Made by a program: the position numbers and the translations under genes. 64,000 bases of DNA, from the NCBI GenBank assembly GCA_017465865.1, contig JAFTVF010000013.1, positions 186,001 through 250,000 of the forward strand, read 5' to 3'. How positions within the stretch are numbered: the stretch's first letter is position 1; every line of letters starts with the position of its first letter. Shown piece by piece: positions 9,201-16,732 of this stretch. This DNA comes from Clostridia bacterium (GTDB lineage: Bacteria; Bacillota; Clostridia; Christensenellales; Borkfalkiaceae). The notes beneath the pieces were generated by a model. It was not told where the DNA came from and did no database searches. It worked only from the letters and a program-made list of their open reading frames with translations.

Positions 9201-11776
9201 GTGTACGAAGCGTTCGCTACGTCCGTTGCGTGCAACAAGGAGAAGTACGCTTTCTGCAAGTTATTGCCCGAAATCGAAGGCACTGCGAAACGGATAGAAA
9301 TTTCATCGTACGTCGTAAGGTCAAGCGGTTTATACAGCTGTACCGTAAACGCGTGGAGCTTACCGCCGCCGATATCGCCCGAATAGATATTGAAGTCTAC
9401 CGCGCCGTCGTTGCCGAGCGCCGCATCGTACTTCGGCTCACGCGTGGGTCTAAATCCTGCGCTAAGCACACCGCTCGTAACCGTTGCGTTGGGGTTACCC
9501 GCCACAACGTCGTCTGCATAGGAAACGTGGTTGAACGTTGCTACCTGTTTGCCTACGAATACGTGTACCGCACACGAAGTGCTATCCAGCGAGGAAGCAA
9601 AGCCCTCTTCGTCCGATTCGGTGCGAACGGTCAAGATCGCGTCTTCCGTAACCAAGGACAGATCAAACTCGGTGGTTTCTACGAAACGCTCGTCGCCGTT
9701 TACCGATACGGTGTAACCGCTTGCGCCGTCTACCGCGTCCCAAACGAGTTTGTTGTTTTCTTTATCGATACGCACGTTCGTAGGCGCGGTCAACGCTTTG
9801 TAATAGGTTACGTAGTCGATATCGATCGCGATACGCATACCCTCCTGCGATTTGTCGGAAAGTACCGCAAAGTACAAGGTCTTGTCGCCGTCCTCGTAGA
9901 GGTCTTCAAGGTTTTCAAACGGAAGCTGTAAATCGTACCACTTGCCCGTTTCCATGATCCGCTTGCTATACAGCGAGCCCGTGTCGTTACCGCCGTTATT
10001 ACCGACGTATTGCAAACGCAAACCGCTGGTGTTGTCCAGCTTCACAAAGTCTACCTTAAATCTTACCAAGATACCCTGATAGTCCGCAGCCTTTGCAAGA
10101 TTGATACCCTCCGTCAGCTTCAACTGGAAGTGCGAAGAAGTATTGTTATAATCCTGTCTTAATACGACACGCAACGCACTGCCGCCCTCTGCGCCCGAAG
10201 AATTCGTGTAATAGATACGCTGTTTGTTGCTCGATGCTTTTACCGCATTTTCGTCCGCGTCTTTTTCATACAGCGCGCTGTCGAGCTTGGTCAAATAGTT
10301 ATCCGTCAAGGTTCTCTTGCTTTCCCATTCGCTCCAAGCAGACGAGCCGACCGTCGCTACGCTCGATACCGCGCGAACGCGTACGTCGTACTGCGACGTT
10401 TCGGTAATGCCCATATCGGCAAACGAAATTTCGTTTGCGGTTACGTAGTGCAGCTTCTGTACGCGCGTACCGTCCGCCTGCAATACGTCCGCTTCTACCA
10501 TGTATTCCCTGACGTTCTCCTGTGCCGCCCACGTCAGCTTGCCTTCTTCCACCGTCAATTCGGGAGTTTCCAGCGCACTTTCGTATACGCGGATATAATC
10601 GAGATACAGATCGCCTTTACCGCTTCCTCTCGTCAGATCGTACAGGTTGAAATGGAAATGCTCTTGATCCAAGTAGCTATTCAATCTCAAAGCATCCAAA
10701 CGAAGCACCTGCCACTCGTCGTTGTACGCAGGGTTCATATAAATACCGTCTTTCGGGTTGTTGGTATGCTTCGTTACGCCGCTGAACGCAAACAACGTAG
10801 ACAGGTTTTCGTCGTTAGACAGATAGTCCGTCGTATCCAACTTGAAACGCACCTCTACGCCGCCCTCTACCGGCAAGTCGATCTTTTTCTGCAACGCAAC
10901 CTTAAACACGCTCCAACCGGAATCGCCCGCTTTCAAGCGTACTTTCAGCGCGCCGTCCGTAGAGCCTGCACAGTCCTCTTCCGTCAGCCATTCGATTTCC
11001 GAAGGATCGGGATTGATCTTGCCCGTATAGTTCGTAATATCCAGCTCGTAGCAGGGATTATTGAACGCCGCAAGCTCGCCGTCCTGCAATGCAAGGCGTT
11101 TTTGATAACTGCCGAGATAGCTGTCGAGCCAAATTTTGTTGTCGCCCTTGGCGGTAACGCCTACGTAGAAGCCGTCCTGCGAGAAGATATCCGAGGTAAA
11201 GCTTTCTTCGGTAACGTCCACTTCCGTATCGCCGTTTACGGTTACGGTGTAGCCCGACGCGCCCTCTACTTTATCCCAAGTAATCTTACCCGTTGCAAGG
11301 TCTACTTGGAAATTCTTCGGGCTGGGTAATCTTTCACAAGCGTAGATGGTAACTACCACGTCCGCACAGCCCTCCGATTTGTATACGATCTCGTACTTAC
11401 CCGCGTCTGCAAACAGCAGAAGCTGGTTGTCGATCGTGTCCTCGATTTCAACGTAGGGATCGACGAACGCGCCCTCCGCCTCGTCATACCAAGAATAGAT
11501 AACGCTCATACGCACTTCCGCATCGTCTACGCGGTCGAGGTTTTCATAATACACGCCCGCGTACGGCATCGTGTATCTCTCGCCTACTTCTACGGCGAAT
11601 TCCAACTCGTCCGTTTCGACCATAATGCGAGGGTTCTTTCTGCCTTCGTCTTCTACCGAGCTACTGCTGCTGGTGCTTGTGTCGGCGGATTTCTTACCGC
11701 AACCGATCGCCCCGAACGTCAAACAGGTGCTCATGACCGCTAAAAAGACGAGAATGCCTATTCCTTTTTGTTTCAT
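6209..11776 (-). CDS. Giant surface lipoprotein (1855 residues) made only of binding-type modules
   Basis: The signal peptide ends in the lipobox AIGC (Cys26), followed by a Ser/Thr-rich linker. The remainder is repeat modules. Three are diverged, at about 239-396, 500-661 and 748-931. One is intermediate at 1096-1261. Two are close type-A copies, at about 1504-1669 and 1683-1855. They alternate with Fn3-like segments of the pattern VTWDxVxxADGYxVSVNG...SYQ. The modules end with a Tyr-rich D-[DN]-I-[SA]-Y strand, as many carbohydrate-binding jelly rolls do. I find no catalytic domain. It lies directly downstream of an ABC binding-protein gene, with a hairpin between them. I infer a cell-surface glycan-capturing scaffold, filling the role SusD-like proteins play in Bacteroidetes; that is inference only. 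Fn3-like segments may act as spacers. Confidence 0.75.
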   Translation of the reverse strand: MKQKGIGILVFLAVMSTCLTFGAIGCGKKSADTSTSSSSSVEDEGRKNPRIMVETDELEFAVEVGERYTMPYAGVYYENLDRVDDAEVRMSVIYSWYDEAEGAFVDPYVEIEDTIDNQLLLFADAGKYEIVYKSEGCADVVVTIYACERLPSPKNFQVDLATGKITWDKVEGASGYTVTVNGDTEVDVTEESFTSDIFSQDGFYVGVTAKGDNKIWLDSYLGSYQKRLALQDGELAAFNNPCYELDITNYTGKINPDPSEIEWLTEEDCAGSTDGALKVRLKAGDSGWSVFKVALQKKIDLPVEGGVEVRFKLDTTDYLSNDENLSTLFAFSGVTKHTNNPKDGIYMNPAYNDEWQVLRLDALRLNSYLDQEHFHFNLYDLTRGSGKGDLYLDYIRVYESALETPELTVEEGKLTWAAQENVREYMVEADVLQADGTRVQKLHYVTANEISFADMGITETSQYDVRVRAVSSVATVGSSAWSEWESKRTLTDNYLTKLDSALYEKDADENAVKASSNKQRIYYTNSSGAEGGSALRVVLRQDYNNTSSHFQLKLTEGINLAKAADYQGILVRFKVDFVKLDNTSGLRLQYVGNNGGNDTGSLYSKRIMETGKWYDLQLPFENLEDLYEDGDKTLYFAVLSDKSQEGMRIAIDIDYVTYYKALTAPTNVRIDKENNKLVWDAVDGASGYTVSVNGDERFVETTEFDLSLVTEDAILTVRTESDEEGFASSLDSTSCAVHVFVGKQVATFNHVSYADDVVAGNPNATVTSGVLSAGFRPTREPKYDAALGNDGAVDFNIYSGDIGGGKLHAFTVQLYKPLDLTTYDEISIRFAVPSISGNNLQKAYFSLLHATDVANASYTTAPTANSATAIGFTIDETNIQYYTLILSKAALNEMGYDTGATAITLGVWSSVSTNKGALQASARVYLDDISYSNVLDIPTVVAVSDTGLVTWNAVENADGYIVSVNGEEFAVTTNSYQHADLGADANFKVRATSTNTDYDPSLWSVTVSYVAPRLDEPTEVTVSSTGLVEWTAVAEADGYVVEINGTEYETATNSYQLTSLTADAIVKVRATSEGEWMDSEWSAEAYYYALGENELATFNTAAYVSTVSGVEGYKWTGKYRTAPFCEGGTVKVGLYLDNYTPENTSTNLSAVKINLPKGLDLTKDSIVVNFQVYDKSGACYPTNFTLLKKGDNANWNSTDKTTLPGVAVTFQKDQALAITSAQLTEMGYVTGDTELYFGIWERTAMSIQVSYGMWVRFDNIAYGELLTAPANVAVSETGLVTWDTVENADGYIVSVNGEEVAVTTNSYQFPALGANATVKVRATSRNSYWVTSDWSAEANFVAPTLNAPANVAVSSAGVVTWDEVDGAEGYIVSVNGNEFTVEENSYQLTELLEDAVIKVLATTTNKDLANSPWSAEANYEAPRLDVPANVAVTDAGVVTWDAVDGADGYTVSVNGNTVEVEENTYQLTELTADAVIKVLATTTNTSLASSLWSTEVKYYAPTDALADFANANRGTISGLTGFVKGDGYRTAPFYEDGTMKAGFYPDRYHAAGGSTELAAFKVTLAKGLDLTEGGIVVKVQLYDKSGAVTPDKFTLLTKDGQSTWQSGSSADFPGVALTYQEWLEVKFSSAELQSLGYATGDTVLYFGGWIASLQASLGTGLWFQLDDISHYEAEGGVVENPVIADFSDADNGTLSGLEGFVHTDTPYRTEPFYEADTLKAGIRLDRYHAAGGSTKLAAFKVTLPTGLDLSKDGIAVKVQIYDKSGVLTFDKFTLLTKDGQSSWQSGSSADFIGVAMTYQEWMEVKLSSADLQAMGYATGDTELYFGGWVTNDNLQASTNTGLWFQLDEISYYTEA
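6212..7268 (-). repeat. Two adjacent type-A modules
   Basis: The units at about 6765-7268 and 6212-6735 are near-identical in long stretches to each other and to the unit at 4522-5046. Examples are the parts coding for AMTYQEWMEV and TGDTELYFGGW. This suggests recent duplication or gene conversion. Confidence 0.8.
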
Positions 11777-11811
11777 AGTTTTCCTCCTTTATGGAATTTA
11801 TTTTTTTACAA

Positions 11812-11833
11812 GGGAGGCGAGGCTTCGCCTCCC
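11812..11833. other. Hairpin after the binding-protein gene
   Basis: GGGAGGCGA and TCGCCTCCC form a 9-bp stem with a 4-base loop in the 70-bp gap downstream of the system I binding-protein gene. There is no T-run on the minus side. Such hairpins after binding-protein genes can protect the upstream mRNA and raise binding-protein levels over the permeases. Confidence 0.6.
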
Positions 11834-11846
11834 AAATTGCCTTGCG

Positions 11847-13505
11847 TTAGTTCGCCGTGTTCCCGCCTGCTTTCTTGTAGTCGGTTACCATGGTGCTCCA
11901 ATCTTCTTTATACTCGTTATAGTTCGCCTGCCACCATTCCGCGCTGGTCTTATTGTACGAGCCTGTGAAGATATTCTTCAAACGGGTGTTGTCCGTCGTA
12001 CCGAGCTGGAAGTCCGAGTGATAGGTAAAGCCGAAATTGTCGCCGTTGATCATCGTTTTGTTCTTTGCCGCCCACTTGGAAACGTCGCTAAGGAAATTGC
12101 CTCTTGCAAAACCAAGCTCTTCTTCCGTTACGATTTTACCGTAAGGCAACAGCTCCAAGCCGCCCATCGCTTTCGCCGCAATGATCGCCGCTTCGTCGCT
12201 CGCAAGATATCTCATGAAATCTTTCGCGCCCTCTGCGTTCTTCGCCGCCTTGGGGATCATCATACCGCCGCCAAGGTATACGCCGATCATACCGCGCGCT
12301 TCCGCGACCGCCAAAATATCGTCGTCGGATACGCCCGCGGGTTTTTCCGTCGTTACGCCGTCTACGTAGTCGATAACCTTACAAAGCGTAGCGTCGTCGT
12401 TTACCGTGCTAAGTCTGCCGATCATCGCGCTGGCTACGGGGAGCTTGCACATACCCATTTCCGTACCCTTTGCAACGTGCGCGCTCGATTCCTGTTCGAA
12501 ATACGCGCCGTCTACCTTAAACGCCGCACGGCTCTGGTTCTGACGGTAGCCCTTTCCGCCTACGACGCGGGCTGCGTACTGATAATCGACCGCGTCCGAA
12601 TCGCCGTATACGTAGCCGTTGGATTTCGTTTGGAGTTTTCTGACGATGTCCTGATATGCAATCAGCTCGTCTTTGTATTCCTCGTATACGGTGGGCTGGG
12701 TTTCGTCGAAGACGTACGCCTCGCCGTTCCAATATCTGCCCTCGCTGTACTGTGCGAAATTTTCATAGCCTACGATCTGCGCGAACCAAGGTGCAAGCGT
12801 ATATTGCAGGTATTCGTTGCCGTCGCCGAACGAGCAAACGAGCAAATATACGTCTCTGCCCGCGTCGTCGCGCCGATCGTCTTCTACGCTTGCCAAGTTC
12901 ACTTCTTTGAGCGCGTCGCCCATTGCAAACCATTCGTCCGTCGTTCTGGGCAGGGTATAGCCGTCGGGGAACGCTTCGTCGAGCACCGTTTTGTTGTATA
13001 CCATACCGTAACCCGACGTTGCGCCCTGATAGGGCATAATGTACTTTCTCGTACCACCGGGGTCAGCGGTGTTTGCGAACATAGGCGAGAGCTTGTCTTT
13101 AATCTTCTTTTTATTCTCGTTGTTCTCTTCGCCGATCGCGTAGCTGTCCCATACGTCGCTTACGTCCACGAGGCTGTCCATAAGGTCTTCTACGTGCAAG
13201 TCGAGCATGTACAGATCGCCCGAGGAAATGCCCGATTTGATCTTGCTGGCTTCTTCGCCCGCCGTCAGGGTCTGCGTAAGCTGGATATACGTATCGCTGT
13301 TATGGTTTTCCATATACGCTTTCGCTACTTCCGTGATCCATTCTCTGCCGTACGCGTTGGAGGTGTATACGACGTTGACCTTGTTGGTTCTGTCGCCGAA
13401 TTCTGCCGCCAGATCGTCTTTGGCTTTGCTCTTACAGCCCGCAAGCGCGGTTACGCCCAACGTTGCCGCAAGAAGCACCGACATCATTTTCTTGGTTGCT
13501 TTCAT
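11847..13505 (-). CDS. ABC transporter sugar-binding lipoprotein (system I)
   Basis: This is a 552-residue extracellular solute-binding protein of the family 1 type. The signal peptide ends in a canonical lipobox LAGC (Cys24). The start of the mature domain, VNVVYTSNAYGREWITEVAKAY, is split here only for description: a beta strand and then a helix typical of the class. AAGGAG precedes the ATG. It is long for the family (usually 420-460), as often found for oligosaccharide binders. The two permease genes lie just upstream in the same operon, in the order MalF-type, MalG-type, binding protein; no ATPase gene is present. It should deliver oligosaccharides released at the surface to the permeases. 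The ligand is unknown. Confidence 0.9.
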   Translation of the reverse strand: MKATKKMMSVLLAATLGVTALAGCKSKAKDDLAAEFGDRTNKVNVVYTSNAYGREWITEVAKAYMENHNSDTYIQLTQTLTAGEEASKIKSGISSGDLYMLDLHVEDLMDSLVDVSDVWDSYAIGEENNENKKKIKDKLSPMFANTADPGGTRKYIMPYQGATSGYGMVYNKTVLDEAFPDGYTLPRTTDEWFAMGDALKEVNLASVEDDRRDDAGRDVYLLVCSFGDGNEYLQYTLAPWFAQIVGYENFAQYSEGRYWNGEAYVFDETQPTVYEEYKDELIAYQDIVRKLQTKSNGYVYGDSDAVDYQYAARVVGGKGYRQNQSRAAFKVDGAYFEQESSAHVAKGTEMGMCKLPVASAMIGRLSTVNDDATLCKVIDYVDGVTTEKPAGVSDDDILAVAEARGMIGVYLGGGMMIPKAAKNAEGAKDFMRYLASDEAAIIAAKAMGGLELLPYGKIVTEEELGFARGNFLSDVSKWAAKNKTMINGDNFGFTYHSDFQLGTTDNTRLKNIFTGSYNKTSAEWWQANYNEYKEDWSTMVTDYKKAGGNTAN

Positions 13506-13553
13506 GTTATTTTTTCTCCTTTATCTTAATATAATTTTTTATTTTTTTCTTTT

Positions 13554-14408
13554 TTAGCCTTTTAAGCCGCCTCCCATGTTCAGGTTCATCAGCTTATCCT
13601 GGAACGCGATATACAGCGCGATAATGGGAATTGCCGACATGAACAAGCCCGCGAACAGTACGGGGTAGTTGGCGTTTGCGCCCGCTTCCTTTTCGTACCA
13701 GTAGAAGCCCGACGCAAGCGTGGGATAGGACGGTAAGTAGATGAGCGGGGACTGCGCGTCGCTCCATTTGGAAATGAAGATCGTCAGCGACAGCGCGATC
13801 ATCGGCGAGATCGCCTGCGGGAGCATGATTTGGAACAATACCCGCAAATGCCCTGCGCCGTCGATAAACGCCGATTCCGCATATCCCCAGTCCACGCCCT
13901 TGAAGAACGCGAACGAGATAACGAACGTAGAGCCGAGCGCCGAAAAGCCCGTGATTAAGGTGAGCGGGTTATTGTACAAGCCGAGCGCCATGGAGATTTT
14001 CAAGGCCGAACCCAGCGAGCCCATAATGGGGATCATCATCGTGATAATGGCGATCCAATACCAAGCCTTACAGAACCAGAATTTGTATTTCGCGCAGACG
14101 TAGCCCGCGACCATACAGGTAAACACCGTCGTAAGCGTACCGCCGAGGGAGAACCAAAGGCTGTTCCAGATCATAGCGAAGAGGTTATTACCGCCGTTTT
14201 CGAGTTCGACAAACGCCTGTATGTAGTTCTTGAACTGCGGGACTTTCGGGAAGCTCAACAAATCGTCGAAATACTCGTCGGGAACTTTCAAGGACATAAT
14301 AACGCCCCACCCGAGAGGAATAACAAGGCTAAGCCCGTAGATCGCGAAAAATACGCTGGCGATAATCAGAGGAATTCTTACTTTTTTCTTTTTCTTGATT
14401 TTTTCCAT
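13554..14408 (-). CDS. ABC sugar permease, MalG type (system I)
   Basis: This 284-residue membrane protein begins with a basic KKKKK segment and then a first membrane helix, and has about six helices in all. The cytoplasmic coupling loop (EAA motif) reads ESAFIDGAG...IMLP in the middle of the protein, where the ATPase docks. The protein ends in NMGGGLKG, a common C-terminus for MalG-like sugar permeases; the system II partner ends in MTTGGLKG. It pairs with the MalF-type permease 13 bp upstream. The substrate is not known. Confidence 0.93.
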   Translation of the reverse strand: MEKIKKKKKVRIPLIIASVFFAIYGLSLVIPLGWGVIMSLKVPDEYFDDLLSFPKVPQFKNYIQAFVELENGGNNLFAMIWNSLWFSLGGTLTTVFTCMVAGYVCAKYKFWFCKAWYWIAIITMMIPIMGSLGSALKISMALGLYNNPLTLITGFSALGSTFVISFAFFKGVDWGYAESAFIDGAGHLRVLFQIMLPQAISPMIALSLTIFISKWSDAQSPLIYLPSYPTLASGFYWYEKEAGANANYPVLFAGLFMSAIPIIALYIAFQDKLMNLNMGGGLKG

Positions 14409-14421
14409 CGTTAATTCCTCC

Positions 14422-15411
14422 TTAATAAGTTACCGTTTCCACTTTGTTCATCAACCAACGGCTGATAAATACCAAGGGCAAGCCGAGAACGGTAAAGAAC
14501 AAACCGATCGCCGCGGGATAATTATACGACCCGCCGTTGACTTGCGCGAATATCCAGTAGCTTAGCGTATAGATCTCCGAGTTCGGGTCAGCGCCGACGA
14601 AATACAGGAACGGTCCGCTTTCCGTGAACAAGCCCGCGACCGCAAGCAATAAATAGGTGGAAAACGTTTCCCAGATAAGCGGCATTACGATTTGAGCAAA
14701 TTCTCTTGCCATACCGCAGCCGTCGAGATTTGCCGCGTCGATCACTTCCCCGGGGATACGGTTCATCGCGCCGACGAAAATCAAGAGCGAAGCGCCGAAG
14801 CCCGACCAAAGCACGTAAAAGAGAATGGTCGGCGACGCCGTCGAGGATTTTGCAAACAGGTTGGGCATTTTGTATCCGAAGACTTCGTCCACCAAGGTAT
14901 AGACGGGTCCGTACTTACTCACAAGCTGTTTGAATACGTTGATGTATACCATCGAAGGGACCATTGCGGGCAAGAAGAACAGGATTTTATAAATCGTATG
15001 CCCGGGCACTTTCTTGTAAAAGAAGTAGGCGATACCAACGCTCAAAAACAGCTTGATGATATGCAATCCGAAATACTGCAAGGTATTGATAAGCGCTCTG
15101 CCCGCCTGATTGTAAGGAGAGCTTAAATCCTTAAACAGCTTTTCGAACTGGTAAAAGGAAAAGACTTCCTTTTGCGTTACTTCGTCCACCGAGGTAAACG
15201 CAAGCGCGATCGAGTTCGCGTTTACGCCCACCCAGAAGATCAGGAAGTTGATAAACGGGATCAGCAGCATCAGCGCCGCAAAGATCAAGCCTTTCTTTTC
15301 CAACGGCTTCATCGTCTTTTTGACTTTATTAACGTTCAGCCGTTGAACGCGGGGGCTTTCCTCTACCTCTACCTCTACTTCCGCTTCTACTTTTTCTATT
15401 TGTTGTTCCAT
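14422..15411 (-). CDS. ABC sugar permease, MalF type (system I)
   Basis: This 329-residue permease has an acidic cytosolic N-terminus (EVEVEVEES) of about 40 residues before the first membrane helix. Its EAA loop reads IDAANLDGCG...IVMPLIW. The ribosome site AAGGAGGG fixes the start at 15411. It is the upstream partner of the MalG-type gene and part of an importer for oligosaccharides. No ABC ATPase is encoded in the window, so a shared MsmX/MsmK-type ATPase encoded elsewhere is expected. Confidence 0.93.
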   Translation of the reverse strand: MEQQIEKVEAEVEVEVEESPRVQRLNVNKVKKTMKPLEKKGLIFAALMLLIPFINFLIFWVGVNANSIALAFTSVDEVTQKEVFSFYQFEKLFKDLSSPYNQAGRALINTLQYFGLHIIKLFLSVGIAYFFYKKVPGHTIYKILFFLPAMVPSMVYINVFKQLVSKYGPVYTLVDEVFGYKMPNLFAKSSTASPTILFYVLWSGFGASLLIFVGAMNRIPGEVIDAANLDGCGMAREFAQIVMPLIWETFSTYLLLAVAGLFTESGPFLYFVGADPNSEIYTLSYWIFAQVNGGSYNYPAAIGLFFTVLGLPLVFISRWLMNKVETVTY

Positions 15412-15427
15412 TCGTACCCTCCTTATA

Positions 15428-16720
15428 TTAAGAAACGGTTTTGATGAACAGCGCTTCGCCGTATTTCAGCTCGATCTCTACCTTGCCGTCTTTTACTTCG
15501 ACGATCTCTCTCGGTTTCAAACCGTTCACCTTTTCCATTTTCGTTTCCGTCGTTACCTTTCTGCCGTTGCGTAAGATCTCTAATTTCTTCGCGGTCTTTA
15601 AGGTAAACGTCATCTTATTATCCTGCTGCACCGTCGGTTCTCCGTAAGAAACGACGATATACGCATGCTCGTTTTTACCCTTTTCAAAGCACCCGACGAT
15701 CAAATTGTTTTCCGCCGTTACCGCCGTCAGCTCTTTGTCTGCGTACGGTAAAAATTCTCTTGTCTTTGCAAACGCCTCGTTGGGAGCTTCGTTCGTTTGC
15801 CCGTCGATGACCAGCGCGCCTTTCCAATCGTAGGAAAGATACTCGATATCAAAGGACAGCAACTCCTCGTTCAACGCGCGCGCGTGGTAGTATAATTTAG
15901 AGGGTCTGCCCGCGTCGTTGACTAGCCCCATAAACCCGATATCGCGGTTGCCCAAATACACGAAATAGCCGATATGCTGCGCGCCGAACGCCAAGTACAC
16001 GTACGCCATAAAACGGATTTCTTCAATCGTATCGGGTATCCTTGCGTCTACGTAATCCCCGCCGAACGTCTGCAAATATCCGCCGAATTTAACGCCGTGG
16101 TCGCGGCAGATACGCGCCACCTGCGCCGTGTACGGTATCCATTCCCGTTCGTCCAGATATTTCTTCCCGTCGATACCGCGGCGCAGAGGATATTCGTCTA
16201 CGGTAAGAATTTTATTTTCCGTGTTCAGCTTGTCGTAGATCTCTCTCATCAGGTATTCGTAGAAATCCTCCGAGGGCATACAAAGATGCCCCGGGACTTC
16301 GCCGCAATAGCCGTTGAGATAGAAATCCATACCCGTTTCCGCGTAGGTGTCGTTGAACCAATCCACCGCCGCGTTCGCGATACGGGGAATATCGCAGCCC
16401 GCGGGCTCGTCGAGGAAGAAGAAACCCTTTACCGCGGGATAGTCGTTGAAGTCTACGCCCGTGAAGAACTTTTCGAAATACTCGCCGAAATACTGTCCGT
16501 AGCCGCGGAGATATACGTCCAAATCCAGTTCTTCGCAGTGGCGCAAGCAATCGAGATACGCCTTACTTCTTGCGCGTACGAAATCCTCCGTCATCGTGAG
16601 GATATTGAAGTTCGCGCGCTTGTACATTTTCAGCTGTTCGTCCGAGGTGCAATCGGGCGGACAGTCCGCGCGGATACCTAATCTTCTTACCTGCTTGGTG
16701 TCTTTCTTGGTTGCTTTCAT
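15428..16720 (-). CDS. Cytosolic DEP/DxYP TIM-barrel protein (subfamily I)
   Basis: This 430-residue protein belongs to the family found seven times in this window. After a short basic start it goes straight into the barrel: IRADCPPD near residue 16, FFLDEP (Asp104-Glu105), TVDEYP (Asp175), LQTFGG, then an LAFGAQHIGYFVY strand, and a C-terminal beta domain ending GEALFI. There is no signal peptide. The lipoprotein encoded 12 bp upstream matches it along the barrel (ADCPPD, DYPAVKGFYFVDEP), so the two form an exported/cytosolic pair. The Asp-Glu-Pro site resembles the Asp-Glu dyads of substrate-assisted hexosaminidases (GH20, GH123) or the Glu of clan GH-A, but I cannot assign a family. A glycosidase acting on imported oligosaccharides is the likeliest role. 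Confidence 0.75.
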   Translation of the reverse strand: MKATKKDTKQVRRLGIRADCPPDCTSDEQLKMYKRANFNILTMTEDFVRARSKAYLDCLRHCEELDLDVYLRGYGQYFGEYFEKFFTGVDFNDYPAVKGFFFLDEPAGCDIPRIANAAVDWFNDTYAETGMDFYLNGYCGEVPGHLCMPSEDFYEYLMREIYDKLNTENKILTVDEYPLRRGIDGKKYLDEREWIPYTAQVARICRDHGVKFGGYLQTFGGDYVDARIPDTIEEIRFMAYVYLAFGAQHIGYFVYLGNRDIGFMGLVNDAGRPSKLYYHARALNEELLSFDIEYLSYDWKGALVIDGQTNEAPNEAFAKTREFLPYADKELTAVTAENNLIVGCFEKGKNEHAYIVVSYGEPTVQQDNKMTFTLKTAKKLEILRNGRKVTTETKMEKVNGLKPREIVEVKDGKVEIELKYGEALFIKTVS

Positions 16721-16732
16721 AACACTTCCTCC

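Noticed and set aside
11571..13529. 652-codon plus-strand frame
   Set aside because: It overlaps the end of one minus-strand lipoprotein gene and the entire binding-protein gene; no domain is recognisable and no promoter or ribosome site fits.
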